From the IMG/VR virus record IMGVR_UViG_3300035698_000602, positions 1 to 46,193 of that record: 46,193 nucleotides of DNA. One strand, given 5' to 3'. The DNA comes from a virus. A model generated the notes under the pieces. That model searched no databases. It saw only the letters and a list, made by a program, of their open reading frames with translations, and was not told the DNA's origin. Position numbers and translations under genes: made by a program. Shown piece after piece: positions 21,374 through 29,908 of the stretch (the stretch's first letter is position 1; each line of letters begins with the position of its first letter).

Positions 21374-22912
21374 ATGGCTGCTGATACAACCCTTAAAGCG
21401 ATCTATGATCGACGCGCTTCTGACCGGACACAGTTCCTTCAGCGTGCCAGACATAACGCCCTCTTGACGCTCCCGTCACTCATGCCCCTTGAGGGACAGA
21501 CGGGCACGTCACACCTAATTGAGCCCTATCAGGGCATTGGCTCAGCGGGCACGGTCCACCTGTCCTCACGGGTCACCATTGGCCTATTGCCAGCCGGTCG
21601 GCCCTACATGCGGCTCGACCTGCCCCCACAGGTGAAGCTACAGAACAACGGCGAAGTCCCCGTCGAAATGCAGAAGCAGCTTTCGATGGTTGAGCAACTG
21701 ATCCAGAGCGAAGTCGAAAGTTCCGGCTGGCGCACGGTGACCTTGCAGTCTATTCAGCAGTTGATCGTCGCCGGTAACGTCGTCGAGTATATGCAACCCA
21801 ATAACACCATCCGTCTTTATCGCCTCGACCAGTACACTGTCCGCAGGGATCACCTCGGGCGACTGCTTGAGCTGATCATCATGGAGAAGTTCCAACGCGA
21901 CGAAGCCCCCCTCGATACCCAAGCCCCTTCGAAAGAAACTGTGGTGGACATGGACGAGAAGGTCGAGCTGTACACGATGATCAAGTTGGTCCGTGAAGGC
22001 GAGAGAGAGTTTTACCAGCGGACCCAGCAGTGGGGAAGCGGTGATGCGACTGGCGGCGTGACGAACTGGGAACTTGAAGATATGCCCTACATCGCCCTGC
22101 GCTGGGCGGCAACTCCCGGCGAAGATTACGGGCGTGGCAAGGTTGAAGAACACATCGCGGACCTCCGGTCCCTTGATGGTCTCGACAAAGCTGCGCTTGA
22201 AATGGCGGGCATGGGCTCACGTAACTTTGTGATGGTTCGACCCGGCGCCAACGCGTCGAGTATCAAGAACCGTCTTGTCCGGGCTATCAATGGTGACATC
22301 GTCGTTGGTGATCCAGACACCGTGGAACTGAAGTCGTTCGTCAACTCGGCGGGCTATCAGATCACCGCGACACAAGCAGACACCCTCCGTGCGTCACTCG
22401 CTCGGGCCTTCCTACTGTCCTCAAGTGGACAACGGGACGCCGAACGGGTCACAGCCACAGAGATCGAACGCGACATCCAAGAGCTTGAAGCAGCCCTTGG
22501 CGGAACTTTCAGTGCCTTGGCGCAGGAAATGATGGAGCGGCGTACGCAACTCCTCATGACCAGCATGAAGGCCCAAGAGAAGTTGCCACCATTCCCCAGC
22601 GGGGCACTCGTGCCCACCATCCTGACTGGACTTGAAGCTCTCAGCCGCGAACGTGACGTGAGTCGCGCAATGCAGGCAGCTCAGGTCACTCAGGCGTTCG
22701 GCGACGGTGCCACTGACGTTGTAAAAACAGACGTCATTCTTGGGCGAGCCTTCATCGGTCTCGGCTTCCCTGACGCAGTCAACTCCCCACAGGAGACGGC
22801 GGCAATCAGGAAGCAGAAACAAGACGCGGCAATGCAGCAGTCTGTAATGGATAAGGTAGTACCGGGCGTGGCGAAGGAAGTCACCCGGCAAGCAGGAGAC
22901 GAAGGTAAGTAA
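21374..22912 (+). CDS. Portal (head-tail connector) protein, T7 gp8-like
   Basis: This encodes 512 aa (T7 gp8 is 536). The sequence has the conserved start (LKAIYDRRASDRTQFLQRAR, LPSLMP) and blocks such as GSAGTVHLSSRVTIGLLPAG and LRWAATPGEDYGRGKVEEHI, which are typical of T7-type portals. It forms the dodecameric ring through which DNA is packaged and ejected and on which the internal core and tail assemble. It is followed by a TAATG overlap with the next gene. Confidence 0.95.
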   Translation: MAADTTLKAIYDRRASDRTQFLQRARHNALLTLPSLMPLEGQTGTSHLIEPYQGIGSAGTVHLSSRVTIGLLPAGRPYMRLDLPPQVKLQNNGEVPVEMQKQLSMVEQLIQSEVESSGWRTVTLQSIQQLIVAGNVVEYMQPNNTIRLYRLDQYTVRRDHLGRLLELIIMEKFQRDEAPLDTQAPSKETVVDMDEKVELYTMIKLVREGEREFYQRTQQWGSGDATGGVTNWELEDMPYIALRWAATPGEDYGRGKVEEHIADLRSLDGLDKAALEMAGMGSRNFVMVRPGANASSIKNRLVRAINGDIVVGDPDTVELKSFVNSAGYQITATQADTLRASLARAFLLSSSGQRDAERVTATEIERDIQELEAALGGTFSALAQEMMERRTQLLMTSMKAQEKLPPFPSGALVPTILTGLEALSRERDVSRAMQAAQVTQAFGDGATDVVKTDVILGRAFIGLGFPDAVNSPQETAAIRKQKQDAAMQQSVMDKVVPGVAKEVTRQAGDEGK

Positions 22913-23130
22913 TGGCAGAATTTGGTAGTGGATGGGACTCGAAACCATTCAATGAGGATAAGCCATTCGGGCACGGGACGGTCGTGGGTGGTGATAATAT
23001 CACGCACTCCGCCGTCCGCTGGACAGCGATCAAAGCCATGAAGGCTGGCACCGCTACCCCGGAGCAAACACTGTTGGTTCACGACGCCGACATCTGGATG
23101 CAACACGCACTTGAGCAGAGAGAGGAATAA
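22912..23130 (+). CDS. Small hypothetical protein between portal and scaffold
   Basis: This encodes 72 aa starting MAEFGSGWDSKPFNEDKPFG. The start overlaps the portal stop (TAATG). The N-terminal half is Gly/Asp-rich and the rest helical (AVRWTAIKAMKAGTATPEQ). Probably coupled to portal expression. No family recognised. Confidence 0.65.
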   Translation: MAEFGSGWDSKPFNEDKPFGHGTVVGGDNITHSAVRWTAIKAMKAGTATPEQTLLVHDADIWMQHALEQREE

Positions 23131-23134
23131 TACC

Positions 23135-23992
23135 ATGGCCGATGTAATCGTTCAGAACACGCAGGGAGGACAGTCCGCTGACGTACAAGTATCACTCGCC
23201 GAACAGGAAGCCGCAACTGCCGCAGCCGCAGCCGCAGGGCTCCCTTCCGCCACCAACTTGGGGGTCACCGACGCCCAGTTCGCGAAGTACTACAACCCCG
23301 CAACCGGATACAACTGGCAGGCCCATGCGACAGAAGCGTCCTTCCGCGCCGACAAGGGCGCAGCCGATGCGCCGACTGCCGCTGCCCCCAAAACAGCGGG
23401 TGATGTGGTTACGCCGATTGAACCGGCGACTGACGCCGCGGCGGAGAACGCTATTTCTAAAGCTGGTCTGGACTTCGGTACGCTCGAAGATCAGGTGGTC
23501 AACACTGGTACGATTGATGACGCTTCGTTCGCCGCGCTTGAAGGCATCGGCATCCCGAAGGAAGTCGTAGCTGATTACCTCGTGTCCATCACGGACCGTG
23601 CCGCAGCTCAGGTCGCATCAGTCATTGACGCCTTCGGTGGCGACGACAACTTGAACAAGGTGAAAGCCTACGCTCAGGAGAAGTACACCGACGCTGAAAT
23701 GCGGGAACTTGATGGTAAGCTCGCGGACCCCCTGACGTATCAGGCGACCGTGGACATGCTCCGTCATGGCGCTGGCATCCTGCCGGGCAGCACTGGCACC
23801 ACCGTCACTGCCCCGAACGCTTTCGGCGGTGCTGCTGATGGCGTCGCGGGCTACGCGAACGATGCTGAAATGCAGGTCGATATGCGGAACCCTCTCTACA
23901 AAACTGATCCGGTCTTCCGGCAGGGCGTAGTCCAGAAGGTCGCCGCGTCCACATACGGCAACAACCCCCGCGCTCACTCGGGCGGTCTGTAA
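23135..23992 (+). CDS. Capsid scaffolding protein (T7 gp9-like)
   Basis: This encodes 285 aa (T7 gp9 is 307) from ATG 23135. The composition is Ala/Asp/Thr-rich with an Ala-run (EAATAAAAAAG), an acidic centre and a helical middle (DDNLNKVKAYAQEKYTDAEM). The end, NPLYKTDPVFRQGVVQKVA, matches the conserved C-terminal helix of T7-type scaffolds that binds capsid protein. Position between portal and capsid fits. It guides procapsid assembly and leaves before packaging is finished. Confidence 0.88.
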   Translation: MADVIVQNTQGGQSADVQVSLAEQEAATAAAAAAGLPSATNLGVTDAQFAKYYNPATGYNWQAHATEASFRADKGAADAPTAAAPKTAGDVVTPIEPATDAAAENAISKAGLDFGTLEDQVVNTGTIDDASFAALEGIGIPKEVVADYLVSITDRAAAQVASVIDAFGGDDNLNKVKAYAQEKYTDAEMRELDGKLADPLTYQATVDMLRHGAGILPGSTGTTVTAPNAFGGAADGVAGYANDAEMQVDMRNPLYKTDPVFRQGVVQKVAASTYGNNPRAHSGGL

Positions 23993-24685
23993 GTGGCGGC
24001 GAAAGCCGCACCGAAGAAAAAGAATACGGCAGGTAAAAACCAGCCAGCGTACCTACTCCACGACCCGTTCCCGACTCATGTGATCCAGCGTGACTGGACT
24101 GAGATCGACGCGTTGAACGACTCCCTCCGTGACCAGCTCTGGCGCAAGCGTGCGCTGGACCCCACGGGGTTGTACCGCTCCAACGCCGCAGGGACGTGGC
24201 ACTCCGACGATACGCTCCTTGAGACCTCCGGGCCTGAAGGCGCTAAGCTCAAGAGTATGTTTGCCCAAGCTATTATGCAGTGGGCGAGCGCTCAAGGGCT
24301 GAAGAAAGATGCGTCTGTTCAGATGAAGATGTCCGCGTGGGCAATGATCTATTCTGACAGGGGCTACGCGACGGTCCACACCCACCCAAACTGTCACGTC
24401 AGCGCCGTCTACTACGTGGATGATACGACTGAGGACACAGAAAAAACAATGGCAACGGGTGCCTCAGTGAAAGCCGGAAGTATCGAGTTCGTCAACCCCA
24501 CCCCTAATGGTCTACAGACCTCGGTGTTGAACCTCCATCCGTCCTTCATCATGCCCTTTAAGCGGGGCCGGATGCTGGTGTTCCCATCAGCACTCGCTCA
24601 CTTCGTTCACCCGATCAGCGGATCAGGCGAGCGTATTTCCATTGCGTGTAACGCATCATTCTATCCTCCGAAAGTAAACACATGA
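23993..24685 (+). CDS. 2OG-Fe(II) oxygenase-like protein (TIGR02466 type)
   Basis: This encodes 230 aa from a GTG that directly follows the scaffold stop. The first 20 residues are Lys/Ala-rich. The double-stranded beta-helix core shows H129-x-H131 (ATVHTHPNCHVSAVYYVDD), LHPSFIMPFKRGRMLVFPSA and H203 (ALAHFVHPI) with R214 in GERISIACN. This matches the putative 2OG-Fe(II) oxygenase family found in phages and bacteria, where two histidines, an acidic or third histidine and an arginine bind iron and 2-oxoglutarate. An oxygenase inserted between scaffold and capsid is unusual. It may hydroxylate a capsid protein or a host target. Confidence 0.85.
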   Translation: MAAKAAPKKKNTAGKNQPAYLLHDPFPTHVIQRDWTEIDALNDSLRDQLWRKRALDPTGLYRSNAAGTWHSDDTLLETSGPEGAKLKSMFAQAIMQWASAQGLKKDASVQMKMSAWAMIYSDRGYATVHTHPNCHVSAVYYVDDTTEDTEKTMATGASVKAGSIEFVNPTPNGLQTSVLNLHPSFIMPFKRGRMLVFPSALAHFVHPISGSGERISIACNASFYPPKVNT

Positions 24686-25188
24686 CCCTCACCAACAACG
24701 TAAAGCTCGCCGTCGAACAGTCGAATGGTGTCGTTCCTGAAGCGGCTCTGGTTGAGCCCGGCGCGAACCTTGTCGAGTCTGTCCCGGTCACCATGACCGC
24801 CGTCACCGACGCTCCTGACTGGACCTACAGCGCGACTGCCGAAGACAATGGCACCGCAGGTAACCTCGACGGACAGCCCGGCCTGACTTACTCGGGACCG
24901 GCGACCAACCACTTCCGTGTTCAGGTCAAGAACTTTGACGTCATTGAACATGCGATCACGCCCCCGGAAGCAACGGACAAGGCTGTCATGGCTCTGTTCA
25001 AGAACTCCGAGATTATCGACTTCGCGGACGAGGGCTTCAGCGCCGTCGCGTCCGAAGCCGCTGTCGAATTTAACGTGGACACTGTGGCCGTTCTCGCGCC
25101 CAACGATGTCCTCCGCGTCGGCGTGGTCTTCACTGGCGAAGTTAACGGTGACCTCGATTTGGCACCGGGCGAAATCTCTATCACGTAA
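24682..25188 (+). CDS. Possible capsid decoration or head protein
   Basis: This encodes 168 aa with an ATGA overlap to the oxygenase. It is acidic, Val/Thr/Ala-rich and alternates in a beta-strand-like way (ESVPVTMTAVTDAPDWTYSA, VEFNVDTVAVLAPNDVLRV, GVVFTGEVNGDLDLAPGEI), which suits a beta-sandwich or Ig-like decoration protein. No firm family. Location directly before the capsid gene supports a virion role. Confidence 0.55.
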   Translation: MTLTNNVKLAVEQSNGVVPEAALVEPGANLVESVPVTMTAVTDAPDWTYSATAEDNGTAGNLDGQPGLTYSGPATNHFRVQVKNFDVIEHAITPPEATDKAVMALFKNSEIIDFADEGFSAVASEAAVEFNVDTVAVLAPNDVLRVGVVFTGEVNGDLDLAPGEISIT

Positions 25189-25216
25189 TCAAATCAGTCA
25201 CGCGAGACCGTTTTCA
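25189..25216. promoter_or_regulatory. 28-bp palindrome family, site 8 (capsid leader)
   Basis: Both arms are present: TCAAATCAGTC on the left and GACCGTTTTCA on the right, around ACGCGA. It shares the ACGCGA centre and CCGTTTT right arm with site 1. It begins 1 base after the stop of the gene at 24682 and lies in the leader of the capsid gene, where T7 has its strong late promoter. Confidence 0.65.
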
Positions 25217-25223
25217 AGGTAAC

Positions 25224-25244
25224 GGGGGGCACCTCAAGCCCCCC
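25224..25244 (+). other. GC hairpin in the capsid mRNA leader
   Basis: GGGGGGC (25224-25230) and GCCCCCC (25238-25244) pair perfectly around ACCTCAA. No T-run follows, so it is not a normal terminator. It lies 8 bases after palindrome site 8 and could protect the 5' end of the capsid transcript or slow ribosomes. Confidence 0.5.
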
Positions 25245-25306
25245 CCACTCTCAACAATTCGTAAGGCGTCAACGACCTGATGGACCCTCTGAGGAGGATA
25301 ATCCTA

Positions 25307-25324
25307 ATGACAATCATTGATTAA
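25307..25324 (+). CDS. Five-codon leader reading frame before the capsid gene
   Basis: A very strong GAGGAGG (25291-25297) sits 9 bases before ATG ACA ATC ATT GAT TAA. It would make the peptide MTIID. It is 53 bases upstream of the capsid start. The combination of strong site and immediate stop suggests a leader peptide or a ribosome loading site, though a relic of a lost gene is possible. Confidence 0.35.
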   Translation: MTIID

Positions 25325-25377
25325 CCGGAGAGCAGTTGTGTTCCTAAACAAAAACACTTACTCAATAGGAGCCCATC

Positions 25378-26409
25378 ATGGCTTTATTCGTAGGCGATCC
25401 GTCTGCACCGACTCGTTTCGGTACTGACGTCGCTGATACCTCTGACGCTACCGGCCTTTTCCTTAAGCTGTTCGGTGGCGAAGTCTTCGCCGCGTTCGGT
25501 GAGGAAGTCCACACCATGGACAAGCATTTCGTCCGTGAGATTTCGAGTGGCAAGTCCGCTCAGTTCCCGAAGACGTGGAAAGTTTCCGCAGCCTACCACT
25601 CTGCTGGTCAGGAACTTCTGGGACAGGACACCGATGAAACCGAGCGCGTCATTTCGATTGACGGTCTGTTGGTCTCGCATATCGGCATCTACGACCTCGA
25701 CGAAGCAATGAGCCACTTCGACATCCGTTCCCGCTACACGCAGGAACTCGGTCGCGCACTGGCTCGTGTGTTTGACACCAACGTCTACCGCACCATCATC
25801 AAGACGGCTCGTGCCGATAGCACCCTCGCGGGCGCCGCATCGACCAGCCCCTTCCCTGATGGTTCCGTCATCCTCTCGTCCAACACGGCTGTTGGTGGCA
25901 CTCTCGCCTCGACTGCGGTTGGTGGTGTCTGGCATGACGCACTCCGTGTAATGCGGGTTGAAGCCGGTACGGCCAATATCCCGGCTAGTGATCAGTTGTA
26001 CGTCGCTATTCCGTACGACACGTTCGACAGCTTGCAGTACGGCTACGTCAACGACGCCGCTGTCAATGGTTATCTGTTCGCTAACCGCGACGTTACCTTT
26101 GGCGCACAGGTTGGTCCCGGCGTTACGCCGACGCTGACCGTCGGTGGCATCACGGTCTTCCCCACCAATCTGCTCCCGCAGGTTGACGACAGCGCCAACG
26201 GCGACGTCAAGGCGAAGTACCGTGCGGACTACAGCGGAACTCTCGGTGTCGGTTGGCATGGAGACGGAGTTGGCACGACCAAGTTGGTCGGCATGGGTCT
26301 CGAACAGACTCGCGACGTCCGGCGTCAGGAAGACTTCATCGTGGCGAAAGTCGCGGTCGGTCACGGTCCTGTCCGTAACGAAGGCACGTGGGAAGTCCGC
26401 GACACGTAG
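25378..26409 (+). CDS. Major capsid protein (T7 gp10A-like)
   Basis: This encodes 343 aa (T7 gp10A is 345) with a TAGGAG site. Recognisable T7-type blocks are GKSAQFPKTWKVSAAYHSAG, RVISIDGLLVSHIGIYDLDE, FDIRSRYTQELGRALARVFD and VAIPYDTFDSLQYG. It has the expected HK97-type sequence layout and is the most abundant virion protein. It stands alone between the leader with palindrome site 8 and the terminator at 26461, the same unit as T7 phi10-gene 10-Tphi. Confidence 0.95.
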   Translation: MALFVGDPSAPTRFGTDVADTSDATGLFLKLFGGEVFAAFGEEVHTMDKHFVREISSGKSAQFPKTWKVSAAYHSAGQELLGQDTDETERVISIDGLLVSHIGIYDLDEAMSHFDIRSRYTQELGRALARVFDTNVYRTIIKTARADSTLAGAASTSPFPDGSVILSSNTAVGGTLASTAVGGVWHDALRVMRVEAGTANIPASDQLYVAIPYDTFDSLQYGYVNDAAVNGYLFANRDVTFGAQVGPGVTPTLTVGGITVFPTNLLPQVDDSANGDVKAKYRADYSGTLGVGWHGDGVGTTKLVGMGLEQTRDVRRQEDFIVAKVAVGHGPVRNEGTWEVRDT

Positions 26410-26460
26410 GTCGCTAACCTCCTAAGGAATGTTGCGCTCTCCTCCTCCTCTAGCGCAGCC

Positions 26461-26499
26461 GGGGAGTCATCAGGTAAAACTGGTGGCTCCCCATTTTTT
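26461..26499 (+). terminator. Intrinsic terminator after the capsid gene (T-phi analogue)
   Basis: A 13-bp stem (GGGGAGTCATCAG with CTGGTGGCTCCCC, two G-U pairs) around GTAAAA is followed by CATTTTTT-type sequence (T-run 26494-26499). T7 has its late terminator at exactly this place. It should partially stop polymerase and lower expression of tail genes relative to capsid. Confidence 0.88.
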
Positions 26500-26516
26500 G
26501 CATTTAAGGAATACAC

Positions 26517-27176
26517 ATGGCCGTTCTTGAAGGACATCTTACCAAGCTCCAAGCTGTCAACGACATCTTGTGGAGCATCGGCGAGCTTCCGGTCCAGTCC
26601 CTCGCCTCCGGGCTGGGTGACGCTGAGATCGCTGAAGCTATCCTCGACCGGGTCTCACGTGAAATCCAACTGAAGGGCTGGCAGGTCAACACGACCTACG
26701 CCACAACCCTCACCACGAACGACGCGAACCAGTTCGCCCTTCCCATCAACGTGCTGCGAGTAGACACCGCGAACCCCGTCAGTGGGCGCCAGCAGTCCTC
26801 GCCGCGCCACAGTCGGCATATCAACGCGAGCATGAAGCGCTCGCAAGATAACACCAAGTGGATCATGTACGACAACGACAACAACACCCCGACGTGGACT
26901 TCCGAGACTGAGCTGACGGTGGACATGGTGCAGCTCATTGAGTTTGCCAACCTGACCCCGTCACTGCAAGTTTACGTGTGGACCGCCGCTGCCCATAGGT
27001 TCCAAAAGGGTGCCATGGGGTCTAAGGTTCTCCACGAGTACACCATCGAAGACGTCGTGCAAGCTGAAATGCAAGCCGTCCAAGAGGACTCGATGAACGA
27101 AGACCTCAACATGATCGCAGACAATCCACACGTACGCAGCATTGCGTATCGCTACAACCCCGGCTTCAATACATAA
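26517..27176 (+). CDS. Tail tubular protein A (T7 gp11-like)
   Basis: This encodes 219 aa (T7 gp11 is 196). The opening AVNDILWSIGELPVQSL and the REIQLKGWQVNT block are typical of the family that forms the adaptor ring between portal and nozzle. C-terminal region: TAAAHRFQKGAMGSKVLHEY. AAGGA precedes the ATG. It is the first tail gene after the terminator. Confidence 0.92.
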   Translation: MAVLEGHLTKLQAVNDILWSIGELPVQSLASGLGDAEIAEAILDRVSREIQLKGWQVNTTYATTLTTNDANQFALPINVLRVDTANPVSGRQQSSPRHSRHINASMKRSQDNTKWIMYDNDNNTPTWTSETELTVDMVQLIEFANLTPSLQVYVWTAAAHRFQKGAMGSKVLHEYTIEDVVQAEMQAVQEDSMNEDLNMIADNPHVRSIAYRYNPGFNT

Positions 27177-27184
27177 GGTGACCC

Positions 27185-29905
27185 ATGGGACGCATCGTTG
27201 AACAACCTATCGCTACCATCTTCGGTGGCGTCTCGCGCCAGCCCGCGTCCGTACGCCGTCCGAACCAAGTAGAGACCATGGACAACGCGCTCGCCTCCGT
27301 CGTCACTGGCGGTTTCGAGAAGCGCCCGGCCACCCAGCTCCTCTCGTGGCTGGACTACATCGCGTCTAATAAGACCTACGCCGTCCATGCCATCGACAGG
27401 GACGCCACTGAGCAGACCTTCCTGATGGCGAACGCTGACGGCATTCAAGCGATCAACGCGATCACGGGCGCACAGATCACCGTCAACATCGGTGACTCCC
27501 AGAAGTATTACCTCGTAGAACAGGACGCCCTCGACTCCACGGGTATCGTGCAGATCGGTGGTGCCAACATGAGTACGTTCACTCAGTTCGCTGGTGCCGA
27601 GACGACGTTCGACTGGACGTGGGCGATGTCCGACGCCGCCACCGGGGTCTTCAAGCTCGAAGGTTCCATTGACGGTGTCACGTGGAATGACCTACAAACT
27701 GGTGAGACTGGTGCGTCTGGTACGTTCTCAACGACCATTGGCGCCGCCGCGACTGGTGACCACAACTACCTCAGGATCAACATCACGACTGGTCTCGCGA
27801 CCGCCGCTGACTTCCTGACGATCTCCGCGGAGTTTGCAGACACGACGTACCTCGCCTCCGCCGATCCTGATGACCTCCGGTTCGCAACGGTGGCTGACAC
27901 CACGTTCATCGCCAACCGGCTGATCACCACACGTATGGCCGAAGCTGACGCTGGGTCGATCACTGCCAACTATCAGGACTTCGACGCCCTCGAAGCGGCG
28001 GTGACGCCCTCGGGGACTGGTAACGTCTACAAAATCCTCGGCAACAGTATCGACGGGTTCGACTCTTTCTACGTCGTAGACAACGCCGTCTCCAACCTCT
28101 TTACGGAGACCGTCAACCCCACCGCGCACAACACCTTCGACGCATCGTCCATGCCGTATGTGATTACACGCGGCTCTGACGGGACGTACACGTTCGCCGC
28201 TGGTGTGTGGGTTCCCCGTGAGATCGGAGACGAAGACATCACCAAGGCGCCCCCGTTCATCGGGAGTGTCGTGCAGGACGTATCGTTCTACCGTAACCGT
28301 CTGGCGATCATCGCGGACGAACACACGTACACCTCACGCGAAGGCAACGTCTTCACGCTGTGGCCTGAGAAGGCCGTGGACGTGCTGGACACTGACCCGG
28401 TCTCCCGGTCGGCCACCAGTACGGACATCAACATCCTGAAGTTCGCCACTGTCTTCCGCAAGATTATGTTCACCACCTCAGAGCGGGCTCAGTTCGAGCT
28501 GTCGTCCTCAGGTGCGTTCACGCCTACCTCCGCTCTGTTCGACCTCGCCACCTCGTACGCCGCCTCGCCTATCGCGAAGCCGAAGGCGGTCGGTGACGTT
28601 CTCTACTTCCCCGCGAAGACCGAGAGCCACGCCATCTTCTACGAGTATTTCTTCGATGACACCTCGCTGTCCAACACGGCAGCAGACGTCTCCAAGCACG
28701 TGGTCGATTACATCCCCAACGACGTCTTGTCTATTACGGGTGACCCTGCGACCAACACCCTGTTTGTCCTGACGACCGGGGAGCAGAACAACGTCTTTAC
28801 CTATCGGACCTTCTTCGACGGCGCTGAAAAGCTCCAGTCGGCTTGGTCCAAATACACCTTCGGTGCAACCGAGACTGACGCTTTTATTCACGGTCTTGCG
28901 GTGATGTCCGGCTTCCTCGTAATGATCGTGGAGCGTCAAGACGGAGCCGTGTACCTAGAACAAGCGCCCATTGAGAGGGAGCAGCAGAACGCCGTCGTTG
29001 GCTTCTCGCCGTTTCTCGATCAGCGGGAGGTTGTCACCGGGACGTACAACTCGACCTACAATGCCACCCACTGGGACTTGTCGTTTGAACACGACGACGA
29101 CGCGCAGATCATCCTCGGCCCATCGTTCTCTGAGCCGGGCCGTCAGCCGCGAGCTTTCTATCCAGATCGCTACGTGGCGACCCTTGTCTCAGTTACGGCA
29201 GGGCAGACGATTATCGTCGATGACCTCACCTTCACGGCTCACGCGACCGTCACGACTGTGGCGGACCGGGAGTTCGAGATCAGTGGGAATGACGTGGCTG
29301 ATGCGGCGGAACTTACGACCGTACTCAACGACGCCACCTACGGCATGACCAACGCCACAGCCACAGACCTCGGTGGCGGGCTGGTCCAGATCGAGATCGA
29401 CAACAAGGCTACCGCACCCGGAACCCTCGTCTCGCCTACGGGCACGGCGGTATCTGGTGGGACGGTCACTATCTCTGAACTGAAGGACGTGGTCGCCGCT
29501 GTTGGTGACCTCGACACGAACTCCTCGTGGATCGGACGCCCCTACAATATGTCCGTGACGCTGTCCGAGCTGTTTGCTCGCGGACAGAAGGACGAAGCGA
29601 TCATCACTGGTCGCCTCCAACTGCGGGACATTTCGTTCCTCCTTAACGACACCGGGTTCCTAAAGGTCACCGTGACCCCACTGGCCCGACCCGACCAAGT
29701 CTACACGTTTGAGGGTAAGACCCTCGGTGAAGCGACGACGGTCATCGGGGCGGCATCTATCGCATCCTCAGCAGTGATCCGCGTCCCGATCTGGACGCGA
29801 TCAACCCAAGCGACAATTGTAATCAGTAACGATCAGCCGGTGCCCAGCATCGTGGAGTCTGCCTCATGGCGTGGCTTCTTTAATGAAATTTCAAGACAGG
29901 AGTAA
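27185..29905 (+). CDS. Tail tubular protein B, nozzle (T7 gp12-like)
   Basis: This encodes 906 aa (T7 gp12 is 794). The N-terminus GGVSRQPASVRRPNQVETMDN and central blocks FVSGVVQDV-like (FIGSVVQDVSFYRNRLAIIADE), FTTSERAQFELSSSG and FPAKTESHAIFYEYF are typical of the nozzle protein. Two beta-rich inserts stand out: about residues 120-220 (FDWTWAMSDAATGVF, GSIDGVTWNDL) and about 660-770 (VTAGQTIIVDDLTFTAH, TISELKDVV). They look like Ig-like or carbohydrate-binding-style additions and would explain the extra length. The protein carries tail fibre attachment sites and the DNA gate. Confidence 0.92.
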   Translation: MGRIVEQPIATIFGGVSRQPASVRRPNQVETMDNALASVVTGGFEKRPATQLLSWLDYIASNKTYAVHAIDRDATEQTFLMANADGIQAINAITGAQITVNIGDSQKYYLVEQDALDSTGIVQIGGANMSTFTQFAGAETTFDWTWAMSDAATGVFKLEGSIDGVTWNDLQTGETGASGTFSTTIGAAATGDHNYLRINITTGLATAADFLTISAEFADTTYLASADPDDLRFATVADTTFIANRLITTRMAEADAGSITANYQDFDALEAAVTPSGTGNVYKILGNSIDGFDSFYVVDNAVSNLFTETVNPTAHNTFDASSMPYVITRGSDGTYTFAAGVWVPREIGDEDITKAPPFIGSVVQDVSFYRNRLAIIADEHTYTSREGNVFTLWPEKAVDVLDTDPVSRSATSTDINILKFATVFRKIMFTTSERAQFELSSSGAFTPTSALFDLATSYAASPIAKPKAVGDVLYFPAKTESHAIFYEYFFDDTSLSNTAADVSKHVVDYIPNDVLSITGDPATNTLFVLTTGEQNNVFTYRTFFDGAEKLQSAWSKYTFGATETDAFIHGLAVMSGFLVMIVERQDGAVYLEQAPIEREQQNAVVGFSPFLDQREVVTGTYNSTYNATHWDLSFEHDDDAQIILGPSFSEPGRQPRAFYPDRYVATLVSVTAGQTIIVDDLTFTAHATVTTVADREFEISGNDVADAAELTTVLNDATYGMTNATATDLGGGLVQIEIDNKATAPGTLVSPTGTAVSGGTVTISELKDVVAAVGDLDTNSSWIGRPYNMSVTLSELFARGQKDEAIITGRLQLRDISFLLNDTGFLKVTVTPLARPDQVYTFEGKTLGEATTVIGAASIASSAVIRVPIWTRSTQATIVISNDQPVPSIVESASWRGFFNEISRQE

Positions 29906-29908
29906 CTG

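Noticed and set aside
25224-25244. A terminator before the capsid gene
   Set aside because: The stem is strong but no T-run follows, and stopping here would block the capsid gene.
25384-26364. A 326-aa minus-strand gene opposite the capsid gene
   Set aside because: It is antisense to a clear capsid gene, lacks a ribosome site and the long open frame follows from codon bias.
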